Shown here one piece after another: positions 1 through 10,109 of a stretch of DNA of 64,000 bases. Position numbers and translations under genes: made by a program. Numbering within the stretch: the first letter of the stretch is position 1; each line of letters begins with the position of its first letter. Source of the DNA: Branchipolynoe longqiensis. Lineage: Eukaryota; Annelida; Polychaeta; Phyllodocida; Polynoidae. The notes under the pieces were generated by a model that saw only the letters and a program-made list of their open reading frames with translations, had not been told where the DNA came from and ran no database searches. The DNA lies in the NCBI GenBank assembly GCA_030323885.1, contig CM059194.1, forward strand, positions 7,029,686-7,093,685, read 5' to 3'.

Positions 1-126
1 TATGTGCTTTATAATCTATTATTGGAAAATAAACAATAACACTAACACTTATCAGTTCCCTTCTCTATATTAGTTATTATCCTATTATCCCACTATTATC
101 CTATTATCCTGCTTTTGCCACGCCAG

Positions 127-214
127 CGCCATCTGTGAGTGGCTCCTGGCCACCCTGATACCAGCCGCGTCTGGTCACTACCGCCCCCAGACCTACGTGG
201 ATGGTCAGATTTAA
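127..214 (+). CDS. Possible terminal exon, unidentified
   Basis: A pyrimidine-rich tract ending in CAG at 124-126 is followed by a 28-codon open stretch ending in TAA at 212-214. It has a protein-like composition (Trp, Tyr and Pro well represented, conceptual end TYVDGQI) that stands out from the AT-rich surroundings. I do not recognise the family. It could equally be a chance reading frame: there is only an acceptor-like site and a stop to support it, and it would lie upstream of the RBCK1 exons on the same strand. Confidence 0.15.
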
Positions 215-467
215 ATACACACAAACATATACGGCATTGAGCCTTGATGGATGGCATGATGTGGATATTAATAATTGATAAGAAAATATATTGAATTTGA
301 GATGCAGAATTATCTACATCACTTCCGCTTAAAGTTGCATGGTCTGATGAAACTTTTTTTTTTCAAAACCAAAACACTTTCTTACATTTGATTATATATA
401 TCCAACTTAGATACTGATGTGTTAGCGAAGGTTTTGGGACAGCATGGAGAGAATAATCAGTGAATTT

Positions 468-958
468 ATGACCACCCCTTTGGACACCTACTTTGAGACA
501 GCCATTAAGGAGGGACACCATTAACCAAATAGGTCAATGTCATCAAAGACCCTATAATACTAAGACGGCTCACTCAGCCTGTACTGTGTAATCAAAATTA
601 TCAAACCCACCACTTAGTGCGCTGGCTGTTCTCTTGGTTAAACAGATGCTATATTATATGTATAAATGTATATATGAATGTGAAAGATGTGTGATGATGG
701 CGATGATGATGTGTGTTTGTTCATAGCAATTTCATATTTATGTGTATTCATACTTACCTATCTCATGTATAATATAATTGTATGTGTTTACATGTGAAAC
801 ACCAACCAGCAGCTGGGTTGATCAAACCCACCACAAGGTGGCACTGCGAAATTTACATTACCATGGGAGAGATAGGGAGTGAGCCATCTTAGTATTATAG
901 GGTATTTGATGTCATGCCCTCATTCCAAGTAGGTGTCATTGCACATCACGTGGTCATC
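468..958. mobile_element. Inverted-repeat element inside repeat B
   Basis: Imperfect inverted ends are visible: ATGACCAC followed by GACACCTACTT near 468-495, and AAGTAGGTGTCA followed by GTGGTCAT near 928-957. A second element (544-908) has inserted between them, so the original was about 120 bp. There is no coding capacity. Assignment beyond 'TIR element' is not possible. Confidence 0.4.
544..908 (+). mobile_element. Non-autonomous DNA element with 7-bp target duplication
   Basis: A 365-bp element with ends CAAAGACCCTATAATACTAA and, inverted, TTAGTATTATAGGGTATTTG. It is flanked on both sides by the perfect 7-bp repeat ATGTCAT (537-543 and 909-915). A second copy at 21392-21760 has the same architecture and a different perfect 7-bp duplication. 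No transposase is present. Most TIR superfamilies make 2-, 3-, 4-, 5-, 8- or 9-bp duplications; 6-7 bp is reported for Dada-type elements, which is one candidate. Confidence 0.75.
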
Positions 959-1092
959 ACGACATGTCAATAGTGAGAGGAGTTTTGGAATGCTTGCTGA
1001 AATTATTTTGCATTCTTTCAGCTCAAATTGCTCCGAAATTAACAAGTTTTTATTAAAAATTACTACGGACTAATGATTAGTAGGTTATAACG

Positions 1093-1799
1093 ATGGTTAT
1101 ACAGATGTTTTGCTTATTTCATGGTAATTCAGGACAGGAGGCGGACTAGATAGTATGGCAATTTATTCAAGAACAGGCAATGTAATAGTCAAGTAATGTA
1201 ATCAGAGGTGAGTAGATCAATGTTAAGTTTGATAGGTCATTAAGGCAATGTAAGTGTAATGGATAAAGTAGTGAATGTTCAAAGTCAAATGTCATATCGC
1301 GGTAAAGTCATTTATCGTTAGTTAGAGTCTTAAGTGACCCGGGCCTCAACCTTATCGGAGAGTTGGGTGGGTGGGACGGTGAGAGTAGGTCTTGTCGGTG
1401 TGGTTGCAGGAGGAGAAGTGGGCGAGGTGATGGGGAGGCGGAAGGAAGGAAGGGGGGGGGGGGGGAGGTACCAGCGGCGGGACCAGCGGGGGAGGAAGTT
1501 GTGGTGGCGGCATCTGGAGGGAGTGGGGTGAGTGAAGGAAGGAGGTGGTGGCGCCATCTGGGTGTGTGAGGGTGTGTGGGGAGTGGGTGAGGAGTAGGAG
1601 GGGCGGTAGGGCCGGGGGAGGGTGGTCGTCCGCCTCCCCCGAATTACCCATATTGCCACAGCAATATGGACAATTGTCTATCTATATTGTTTTAGATTTG
1701 TTTACTGTGTAGTGGCAATTGTCATTAAGGATGGAAGACCAGTGCATTAGCACTGACAACTTTAATTCAGATGAATAAAAGCACTTGAACCAAACAAAA
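1093..1799 (+). mobile_element. Insert in repeat B, possibly a retro-inserted sequence
   Basis: Repeat B sequence stops near 1092 and resumes near 1800, which defines a ~707-bp insert. It contains a strongly purine-skewed block (1360-1640, with a G run near 1451-1463) and ends with AATAAA about 20 bases before an A-rich tail. That ending suggests a retrotransposed transcript. The proline-rich frames on the minus strand are simply the reverse of the G-rich block and I do not call them genes. Confidence 0.35.
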
Positions 1800-1881
1800 A
1801 ATCAATTTAATATATTTATCTAACAGATAAGGCAAAAATCCAAACACCATCGGACTATGCAACTTTAGCATTGAATGACCC

Positions 1882-2565
1882 CTGGGGCCGTATGCAGGAG
1901 TCGGTGGTAATCGGTGGTAGCGAGCCAAAACGGTGGTAGGTGGGAATTTCCCGGTTAGTGGCGAAAAATAGTATGCACGAGGCGGTGATAGGCCTAACAC
2001 CAAAAGCTTAACCGGTGTTATCCTACCCCTGGAAAATAGCAGGTATAGCAACTGCTGTCATATTTAACAGAATTAGATACGCAATAAGTGAAATTTGATG
2101 AAATTAACCCTAAATTCGAAGCAATATTATTGCTGCCGCTGCAACGGCGGCGATATTAATATTTTCGAACCGACGAATGCAAGCAACCGCCACCGCGGCC
2201 AGTATGGAATGCGGCGGCGATTTGTTTACTTTACCTTCGTCGATTCGAAAATATAAATATTAATATCGCCGCCGTTGCGGCGGCAGCGTTAATATTGCTT
2301 TGAATTTAGGGTTAATTTCATCAAATTTCACTTATTGCATATCTAATTCTGTTAAATATGATAGCATTTAATATATTTAAGCCTAATATATGGGTACAGA
2401 CGCAGAGGGATTTCCCAAATCTATAAATAAATTCACGTTTAGCTATAATGTAAGTGTTACGCGCTCCTGCATACGACTTGACACAGTTCCCGACGTCGGT
2501 GATAGCTAAACGGTAACAGGCTCTAACACCAAACCCCGCTAACACTGACTCCTGCATACGGGCCC
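1882..2565. mobile_element. Foldback-type element upstream of RBCK1 exon
   Basis: The ends carry GGGGCCGTATGCAGGAGTC and its inverted counterpart GACTCCTGCATACGGGCCC, with a possible 6-bp duplication TGACCC at 1876-1881 and 2566-2571. Inside it lies a second, much longer near-perfect inverted repeat (2052-2368) with arms of about 110 bp around a ~60-bp centre. The right end is only ~100 bp from an RBCK1 splice acceptor. Confidence 0.6.
2052..2368. repeat. Long palindrome (arms ~110 bp)
   Basis: The left arm runs from about 2052 to 2163 and the right arm from about 2253 to 2368. Each contains TGAAATTTGATGAAATTAA or its inverse plus a GC-rich CGGCGGCGATATTAATATT block. RNA from this segment would form a long hairpin. 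Confidence 0.7.
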
Positions 2566-2663
2566 TGACCCTCTGACTTCGGCCTGGCCCCACGTGGGCG
2601 ACCTTCCTGCCTGGTCGGCTGTGCCCGAGTTGATGGTGTTGCTCGTGCCACGTGCTGTTGCAG

Positions 2664-2807
2664 GGGATGCTCAAGTCCGGTAAGGCGATGCAGTGTCCCG
2701 GGTGCAAGGTGGTGATACAGAAGAAGGAGGGGTGTGACTGGATGCAGTGTTCCATGTGCTTCACTGAGATCTGCTGGGTAACGGGCGGACCGCGCTGGGG
2801 ACCCGAG
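2664..2807 (+). CDS. RBCK1: RBCK1/HOIL-1L-like RBR ubiquitin ligase, penultimate coding exon (RING2)
   Basis: This 48-codon exon encodes most of the RING2 (Rcat) domain of HOIL-1L, the RBR E3 subunit of the linear ubiquitin assembly complex, which is also known to make oxyester-linked ubiquitin. Visible are the zinc pair CPGC, then KKEGCDW, whose Cys (codon 2733-2735) matches the catalytic cysteine, then CSMC and the family signature [14 protein letters not shown]. The exon is bounded by a CAG acceptor at 2661-2663 and a GTGAGA donor at 2808, both phase 0, and joins in frame to 4386-4469. Upstream exons (UBL, NZF, RING1, IBR) were not found in 1-2660, so most of the gene lies before this window. 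Cytosolic protein by homology. Confidence 0.93.
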
Positions 2808-2811
2808 GTGA

Positions 2812-3154
2812 GAGTTTGTTTGTTTGTTGAAATTTTATGTCTTGGCAACATCTAAGGTCATATCAAGATGGGTACCGACTTGTGACAGTGCGCACTCATG
2901 GCGACTTTATATTTATATTGCTGCCCCACTGGGAAATCAGGCCGCTGGCACCATGACCCAATATTCCAGTCAGTCACATTATCTTGACATTGAGCTAACC
3001 AGTCATTGCCATATCCTATTAATGCTGAGCGCCTGGCTCGGAAGCGACAAGTATCAATTTTATAAGTCATTGGTTTGACTTGACCGGGAACCGAATTCTC
3101 GATCTCCCGTATGTGAGGTCCACGCTCTACCGATTAGGCCACCGTGCCTGGTTC
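2812..3154 (-). mobile_element. tRNA-derived SINE (family 1), in RBCK1 intron
   Basis: A near full-length minus-strand copy. The inverted tail (CAACATCTAAGGTCATATCA) is at the left, and the inverted tRNA-like head with a weak B box is at the right, near 3085-3150. It has diverged from the youngest copies at 41187 and 49898. Confidence 0.85.
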
Positions 3155-3275
3155 CGGGGTTGAGCGAGCACTGCACACTTTGTTGTTTGTTTGTCACATT
3201 GAATTTTATTTTACCATTCAATATGGTAGGGTTCAGTGTTGCCAACCTGTAGGTTCTGAGAATCCTCAAGGTTTT

Positions 3276-3552
3276 CAGGGTCCGTACGGGGCCTGGAAAG
3301 TCTTGAAAAACTTCATTTGGCCCATTTCAAGGCATTGAAAAGCCTTGAATTTAACCTATATATATTTTGGGTAATTAGTCTTGAAAAGCCTTGATTTCCA
3401 TTAAACTGTCTTCACTGATCTAATTTAGTCCGAAATCACCATCACCATCGTTTAAAAAAAACATCCAAATGAGAATAGTCTTGAATTCCTATCAAAAACA
3501 GCCTTGGAACAGCCTTGAATTCCGTCTCTTCACATGTGTACGACGGACCATG
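3276..3552. mobile_element. hAT-like non-autonomous element (CAGGGTCCGTAC ends)
   Basis: The left end is CAGGGTCCGTACGG and the right end resembles its inverse (GTACGACGGACCATG). The interior repeats the words GTCTTGAAAAGCC and CCTTGAATT. A second copy at 48436-48665 retains the clean right end GTACGGACCCTG. CAGGG termini suggest hAT, but no 8-bp duplication was confirmed. Confidence 0.5.
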
Positions 3553-3782
3553 CTTTGCATTGCGGCCATGGAACCCGAGTGGCTGCAGCTGAAGTTTTAA
3601 AATTACATGGCGCTTAAAGAGATGTTATGGGATATAATTGCTTATAAGTATAATGAAGGTGATGGGTCTTACTGGATTTAAATAGTGTATAACTGCATAG
3701 AGATACATAAACATACATAGATGTATATATAGAATACTATTCATAATGCATGAGTCATGAAATCTCAAGATTGTAACAAAAT

Positions 3783-4171
3783 CAGGAAGGAAAGATTTGC
3801 ACGATTTCACGAATTTTTTCGATCTTTTATATTCACCGATTAACATTCACAAATGCCAAGGATATATATGACAGCAATTGCTTAGTCCAAATCCCGTTCC
3901 TATATTACCTTACACTTGTTAGAACATAAAACCGAAACAAGAAAGAGTTTGGCATTGGTGATAATACAGTCGCAACAAGGACAGTTGGAACCTGACTTCC
4001 TGCATTTTTCTGCGATTCCCTGACAGTGCTAATCCTATTTTGCAACATCCGCTTTTTCATGGAAATTTACCATTGGTGTAATAACCATGCCTTGGTTCTA
4101 CCGGAACTCGCTAGGTGTCACAAGGATCTCGGCCTGATTTCCACTTTTTGACCACAGACCACTTTCATCCT
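3783..4171. mobile_element. CAGGGATGAAAG-type element, degenerate copy
   Basis: It shares its left block (GAAAGATTTGCACGATTTCA) and right block (GACCACTTTCATCC), and the middle words CTGACTTCC and GCGATTCCCTGACAGTGCT, with the elements at 50620-51320 and 56100-56372. hAT-like by its ends; lies in the RBCK1 intron. Confidence 0.5.
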
Positions 4172-4385
4172 TACATAATGAAAAGAATTAGATATCTTTT
4201 TGACGTAACTAGTTTTATACAGTCCAAGACACCTCATATACTGTGAAAACACTTGCCAGTCCACAATTTAATGACCACTGGGTACAGATGGTATGTGGAA
4301 CCTGGTGACTGCCAGTTTGTCCGTCCTCCACAACTGCCCTGTTCGATGGCCTTTAAATGAGCGTGGTTTTTTTCCTACTTTTTAG

Positions 4386-4469
4386 GGTGAAGGCGACAAG
4401 AGTGGTGGCTGTCACTGTCTGGAGGACGGTGTCACACGCTGCTCACCAAAATGTGTCAACTGTCACTGA
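4386..4469 (+). CDS. RBCK1: RBCK1/HOIL-1L-like, last coding exon
   Basis: Begins after a strong polypyrimidine-AG acceptor (CTACTTTTTAG at 4375-4385) in phase 0 and encodes 27 residues before TGA at 4467-4469. The peptide has the spacing of the HOIL-1L C terminus: GDKSGGCHC, then CSPKCVNCH at the very end. These Cys/His residues belong to the additional zinc-binding part of the HOIL-1L RING2. The 1578-bp intron before it contains one SINE and two hAT-like remnants. No AATAAA was seen in the next 450 bases; the following ~130 bp repeat the word CATATGTGACAG. Confidence 0.93.
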   Translation, partial: GEGDKSGGCHCLEDGVTRCSPKCVNCH

Positions 4470-4713
4470 CAGCACGGAGACGTCGAACTTGGCACACTAA
4501 GTGTCAGTGATGTCATATGTGACAGAAGCCTGCACTTGACACTTGCATCATATGTGACAGACACATTCTAACACTGTGTCAGTCAATGTCAAAAGTATTA
4601 CCATGTGTTGTCTATTATCTGTGTGTGTGTATATATATTCTGTATATAATATATCAACCGCCATCCAGCATCATGACAGGTTACCTGTGGCCTGGCTGGT
4701 CAGGGGGCGGTAA

Positions 4714-5192
4714 TGCGGATTCCGAGGGACACCAGTTTGCCAGGGACACTTCCATTGAAATGCATTGTTAACGGCCGTGAGCAAATCTTCATACAGAAAA
4801 AGTCAATTATCTCTCAAATTACACCACCTAGACACAAACTGCTTGGAACACATATAGAAAACATGTTTTGCAAAAAGATTATATTAAATTGATACGGTTA
4901 GGGTTCTGGATTTCTATTAATTTGTAATAAAACTAACGTTTTGCACTGCGCGTACCATCAAACTCAAGGCATTGTCAATGGTCGTGAGCCATGTTCATAC
5001 ATAAAATACAGAAGAAGTCAAATATCTCTCAAATTACACCATCTAGAACCAAATCGTTTGGTATACATATAGAAAAGATCTTTACCAAAAACATTATATT
5101 AAATTTATAACGTTAGTGACAATGCTGTTCGATTTTGACGCATGTGCAGAAGCGATGTGTCCCTGGCAAACTGGTGTCCCTCGGAATCCGCA
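4714..5192. mobile_element. Element with 35-bp TIRs, repeat-D core
   Basis: Near-perfect inverted ends starting TGCGGATTCCGAGGGACACC at 4714 and ending at 5192; they extend for at least 35 bp. The interior has two related ~130-bp blocks (GTCGTGAGCCATGTTCATAC, then ATATCTCTCAAATTACACCA). The same core occurs at 18700-18850 and 47925-48085, but with different flanking ends. Confidence 0.7.
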
Positions 5193-5400
5193 ACAGCGGG
5201 TCGCTTAGATTTGTGACACCGCGAAGAGCGGAGCAGGAGCGCAAACAATGAATCGTACATATCTCTTCCGTGCCATCTCTTCACACGACGTTACATACAT
5301 ATCAGGGGGAACCGGCCATGCCACATGACGCGGCCAATCGCCATATTTATCTCAAGAGTTTGGCAGAAATTCAAAACCATGGGATCTGGTAACCTTATAC

Positions 5401-5568
5401 CCCAGTCACACTACAGCTTACGACCACCTCAGACCAAAGAAGCAACACTAACCAGTGATGTCCTTGTGATCAAAACAACGGTTGCTGACATCTGCAAGTC
5501 ACTGGTGACCGTGAGTTCTTTGGTCTAAAGTGGTCGCAAAGTGGTCGCAAGCTGTAGTGTGACTTGGG
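5401..5568. mobile_element. 168-bp TIR element, GTCACACTAC ends
   Basis: The left end is CCCAGTCACACTACAGCTTA and the right end is the inverse (AAGCTGTAGTGTGACTTGGG). The subterminal word CGACCAC and its inverse GTGGTCG occur at both ends. No coding capacity. One of several elements here with GTCACACT-type termini. Confidence 0.65.
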
Positions 5569-5617
5569 CTTTAGTCTCCTGATAAATGGAGATCTACTGA
5601 GTCCTAATAGTAGTAAT

Positions 5618-6133
5618 GGCTCTGTCACATTACGACCCTTCTCGTCGACGCGCCGCCAACGCGCAAAATCAATTTTAATCGTCGAGATACGTCAAACTTT
5701 TCGGCGAGAGCGCAACGTAGTCGTAGTGTGCGGCCGACATTGTGGTAAAGGTTTGGCGTACTGTCCTGATATGACCTTAGATGTTGTCAGGACGTAAAAC
5801 AACAAAAGGCAAAAGTTTGGCGCAACGTGTGGGAACGATCCTCACGCGCGCGCGGCGTCTGCCTGGCCTTCGCATAACGTTATTCCAGCGATGTTGACGT
5901 GCTTCTGACGTCGCCATAATGTTGGCACCCACGTGTTGTCGCGCGTTGCCGGTCGTCAAAAGTTTTGTGCTTCGCCAATCCGATGATGTGCGCCGTCGAC
6001 CATCGCCGTCCATCAACGAATACCAATGCGCGCCTAACGTGCGCGTAACGCTTTCTGACGTATCCTGACGTTGCGCCAAAAAATCACATACGTCGACACG
6101 CGTTGGCTAGAAGCGTCGTAATGTGACAGCACC
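5618..6133. mobile_element. CpG-rich TIR element, GTCACATTACGAC ends
   Basis: The left end is GGCTCTGTCACATTACGAC and the right end is GTCGTAATGTGACAGCACC. The interior is packed with CG-containing words (CGTCGACG, GCGCGC, TGACGT) on both strands, unlike the AT-rich flanks. A ~50-bp SINE tail fragment sits at 5757-5808. The minus-strand reading frame at 5777-6079 reflects this composition and is not a gene. Confidence 0.65.
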
Positions 6134-6492
6134 ATAATAGCAGTCCACCTCCAGGATGCACTCCGCTAACTGCTGATGAAATCATGCAGCAGCCAAACGC
6201 CTTATCAGCACAGAGCCTCATTGCCTAATTAGCTTTTGTATGTATATATATGAATATGTATATAAGAATTGTGAGCCTATAAATGTAAGGAAGATATATA
6301 TATATGTTTTTATAGATGGCTATATTTACACCACTACTATATATTATATAGTAATGGGTTAGTTATCCCAGGTTTACCTAACCGGTATCGCTAGTTACCT
6401 GAAGAGCGTTGTTAATAGTTTTTCAAGGAGTATTTTTCTATACTGTTACAGAATGGAATGCCGAATAGAATGCGTTGGTGATATATGTACTA

Positions 6493-6687
6493 CAGTAAAA
6501 CCTCTCTAAATCGACCGACCATGGGACCAAATTTAAATGGTCCAGTTAGGGAGGTGGTCGGTTTAAGAAGTTTTTACTTTCGTTACAACGGTATTGTATG
6601 GCCGATTGTTTGGGACCCAAATATAACGATCAATATGGGGTGGGGGGGGTCGATGTGTGGAGGTGGTCAGTTAGAAAGGTTTTACTG
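6493..6687. mobile_element. pogo/Tc1-type non-autonomous element
   Basis: The ends are CAGTAAAACCTCTCTAAAT and the inverse (AGAAAGGTTTTACTG), flanked by TA on both sides (6491-6492, 6688-6689). CAGTxAAACCTC ends with a TA duplication are typical of pogo/Tigger relatives of Tc1/mariner. The interior carries GTCGGTTTAAG and TTGGGACCCAAAT, shared with the copy at 15419-15992. Confidence 0.8.
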
Positions 6688-7667
6688 TACATTGTGTAAT
6701 ATGTCTATAAAAATAGCAGCACCGGTGAAATTATTGTATCCCTGAACTCGCCTCCAATAGTCTTGTGACAGACGCTGTGCCACTAGCGCCACCTATATAG
6801 CCTGCTTCGGTTCAGTGACGTCACGCTTATAAAATATGGGTTTTCCAAGTTACTGTCTGCTAGTCGCTGAAGGACTGAAGCTGCGAGCAATATGTTTGTT
6901 TGCACACCGGAAGTCCTAGCCCTCACTATAGGCCCTATTTTTGTAAACTTGCGTTTCACCTAGAACAACATTCCGCCTGACGACCAAAGTTGGTACTGTA
7001 CTTGGCATGCGTTTGTTTCTAGTCTATATTGCAGTGAAATTGTGCTAGTGAATATTTTACATGAGATAAAATACCACTTCCCGTGTGTGTGTTCACCATC
7101 TACCTCACCCTCTGATGCCCCAATATTAGGAACCATGGGAAACCTTCATCCGCCCATGTGTTCAGGCAGCGGGGCCCATTGATGCTCTACCAGCGCACTA
7201 CGGACACAGTATTCCACTGCGCCACCACTGTGTATGCCACCTATGTCTGGTATGTACACTGCACCAATTTTCTGAATTTGATGCGGTGTGCTTCATTCCC
7301 ATCGTAGTAGCGCCGGGAGCGTGATTAGTGGCCTGCTGGGTTCCAGCGTCAGTATTATCTCAGAAGACTCGTATCTTGAATGCAGTCGTTCTCGAAGGGA
7401 TATTTGTTTTGGTCAGTTTCCCTATGTACAAACCATTTGACCTGGTTATGTAATGAACTCATTGAATACTGTGTGATCTCCCTGTCTACAACTCCATTGT
7501 GAATTCCATTCTTCCAAGACACAGAGCTGCCAACCATTGCGATTTCTGTGGAATCAGTACGATTTTCTGTCTTTCATTACGCCATTACTCCCATACTCTG
7601 AAACACTAATGGTAAATCTGCCTTTTTCCACTTTGCCCATTAAATAACCATGTGTTCTCTGTGGCGT

Positions 7668-7946
7668 TCTCTGTGGCAGAGTGGTTAGAGTGTCTGACTT
7701 TTTGCTAGGTCACTCTTAATCTGAGGGTCGGCGGTTCGATTCCCCGTGCACCCAGCTCTGCCAATTTGGATTTCCACCGCTGTGTATAACTTACAGCGTC
7801 ATCAAAGGCCGGTTGCTCTCATACCATGTCTATATGGTGTGGGAGGTTAATAATCCCTTGGGTCAGTAAAAGTGTAGGCTCGGGCTTTCTATCGACCAGC
7901 AGTGGAATGAGGAAGACCAGTCGTCTATGACTGAAATTTCCCCCGC
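7668..7946 (+). mobile_element. tRNA-derived SINE, family 2
   Basis: The head has an A-box-like TGGCAGAGTGGTTAGAG, a long variable region and a B box GGTTCGATTCC, as in class II (Leu/Ser-like) tRNAs. A ~200-bp non-tRNA body follows (CGTCATCAAAGGCCGGTTGC). Only one copy was seen in this window. Not a functional tRNA gene: no clean acceptor stem pairing. Confidence 0.7.
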
Positions 7947-8567
7947 TTAAACAACTAATGGACCAAAAAAAACTTTAGGGATATTTAAATTGAAAACATC
8001 CCAAAATTAATTTTGGCAGTGCTGACTGTGAAAGGATTTGGTCATTTATCACTAAAACAAAGACTGGTGCAATGTGTGCAGTATGTTGCGATCCATGCAA
8101 TATGTCGCGATTCACGTGAAAAAGATAATGCTTTTCCGTTTTCAAAAATTGGCAGCTATGCAAGAGGTGACAACATTGGTTTGTATAAACCGTGAGATGT
8201 ATATCCGTCTAACCACAATAGATGAATTCCACATGTCATGCCTACTGTACTCAACTTAAACTTAGGTTGCGGGTCAACTCTGGAAGCGAGTACTAAGTTT
8301 GTGTGTCGTTATTAATCAATGCAATGATTATTGAACCTTCTAATACATAAATAATCAAAAGGAATAAAATAAGAAAATGGCCATCAGTTTGTGATGTTGC
8401 CTTGGCTTCTTGATCAGAAATATAAAGGTAGGTAGCAACTAGAACATAATTTAGAAACTAGAGATATCTAGCTCTAAATCTAGATGTATCTAGTTCTAGA
8501 ATTATCTACACCTAAATGTAGAGACCTAAATGTAATACGTCAAATTACAAGTAAGTCTAGTATAACT

Positions 8568-8831
8568 ATCATATACTGGCACACTTATCAAACATTTGTC
8601 GCCACATAGAATGGAATATTGAGGCAATTTAATAGAACCTATTACTGCATAAGCCTATGGTGTCTTGAGTTTTGGTGTGTTACTGTTAGCCAAAATTAAT
8701 TTTACATTTAAAATATCTCAAGTTAGCCATTTAAAATAAAGGTTAATTCAAAGCAAAGTAGATTATAACGATCAACCTAATGTGGTTTTCTCAGAAAATG
8801 ACGAAGTCAAAACCATCAGACTATGCAACTT
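8568..8831 (+). mobile_element. Repeat B, 5'-truncated
   Basis: Matches the 3' two thirds of repeat B and ends with AAAACCATCAGACTATGCAA. It abuts the next copy directly at 8831/8832, forming a head-to-tail pair. Confidence 0.7.
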
Positions 8832-9226
8832 TGAAGCTGCATAGTCTGATAAAAACATCACATTTTCAAAACCAAAAACGTTATCTAGATTTGATTCTAC
8901 ATATCTAACTTAGATACTGGCGCACTTATTAAACTTTAGATAGCGGGTACTGGCACACTTATTAAACTTTTATCGCCACATAGAAGGGAACACTGAAGCA
9001 ATTGAATAGAACCTGTTACTGCAGAAGCCTATGGTGTCAGAGTTTTGGCATGCTTGCCAAAACTAATTTAGCATATTAGCACTTCAAATACCTCAAAGGT
9101 TAGCCATTAAAAATAAAAGTTACTTCAAACTAAAGTAAAATAGAGTATAATGATGGACATTATATGTTTATCTCAGAAAAAAACAAACTCAAAACCATCG
9201 GACTATGCAACTTTAAGCCAACACTA
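8832..9226 (+). mobile_element. Repeat B, nearly complete
   Basis: The left end is AAGCTGCATAGTCTGATAAA and the right end is CCATCGGACTATGCAACTTT. It includes a short internal duplication of ACTGGCACACTTATTAAAC near 8920-8970. No coding capacity. Conserved interior words include TAGAACCTGTTACTGCAG. Confidence 0.75.
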
Positions 9227-9364
9227 AATGGAAGAGACTGCTCTTCTAAGATGTGCTACTATATTTTGTATTTCTGTTATATTTTCCTGTACATTTGTAC
9301 CGGTTTCTGTGGCTTATAGTACTATCCAATGCATTATGCTGAAGTTCCGAGTTCTTGCCATTGC

Positions 9365-9698
9365 TATAGAGGGGGTGTAATGATGCCACGAGGCAACTTT
9401 CAGTGGCCATATTGGATGACATACAGAAGGCTTGCAACTGCCTACACTGTGGTTATTTACTGATTTGTTGATTTATTTGTCACTGTTTTGAGCAGTTTGG
9501 CCTCAGAAGTTGTTGCTAAAGTGCTGTAGGTAAACATATTGGAGGTAAACTGACCAGAACCTCCCATAACACAAGAAAACTATGTTTTACTGCATCTGCA
9601 TGCATTCACAACATGGCTCGGGAGGGTGCTCGTAAACCAAGATGGCAGCCTGCTGCCGCTGATTGCTAAGTAATGACATCACGTGCACTCCTTCTATA
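9365..9698. mobile_element. 334-bp element with TATAGAGGGRGTG ends, copy 1
   Basis: The left end is TATAGAGGGGGTGTAATGA and the right end is the inverse (GTGCACTCCTTCTATA). About 90% identical by eye to the copy at 26167-26500, including ACATACAGAAGGCTTGCAA. No transposase frame. The subterminal ATGACATCACGTG resembles a CRE/bZIP site. Confidence 0.7.
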
Positions 9699-10109
9699 AC
9701 ATAGAAGGGCGGGTTGGTGGTGGAAATCTATTAAAAGAATATACTGTGAGTGACTAAAAGCCACAACTGCCTAAACTGAAATGGTCCTGTGCGGTTGGTA
9801 GGTTGGTATGCTTTGCAACAAGAATGACCCAGTGATAGCCTCACGCTTCCTTTTGTTTACCCAACACCTGTTTAGTTTTATAAACAAAAGCCACCGAGAA
9901 AAACTGAAGCCACCAGCAAAAACTCTGCCAGCGAACATTTGTCATGACCGGATGTGGTGGTCGACTCCCAGACTTCCCATGCGCAAGATCGGGAGTTATA
10001 TTTTATTCCCCTGTGTGTAAACAATATTAAAAATAATAATTTAAATAAAAGAAAAGTAGAAATCTGTGTGTGGTGTCCTGAGTTTTCCATCAGATATAAT
10101 TTTAACTAG

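Larger units (their letters stand above)
328..1864 (+). mobile_element. Repeat B copy, broken by nested insertions
   Basis: The left end (328-432, AAAGTTGCATGGTCTGATG) and right end (about 1800-1864, CATCGGACTATGCAACTTT) are the two inverted ends of the ~350-bp element found intact at 8832, 20967 and 23047. Interior matches lie at about 980-1092. The rest is inserted material: an inverted-repeat element at 468-958, which itself carries a 365-bp element, and a ~700-bp insert at 1093-1799. Repeat B looks like a non-autonomous DNA transposon; I cannot place its superfamily. Confidence 0.6.

Noticed and set aside
5777..6079. 100-codon minus-strand Arg/Thr-rich frame
   Set aside because: Lies inside a CpG-rich TIR element; composition alone removes stops.
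7668..7760. Candidate tRNA genes (also at 26017, 26676, 41187 and others)
   Set aside because: The heads have A and B boxes, but each continues into a SINE body shared by several copies and stems are imperfect, so they are SINE promoters.
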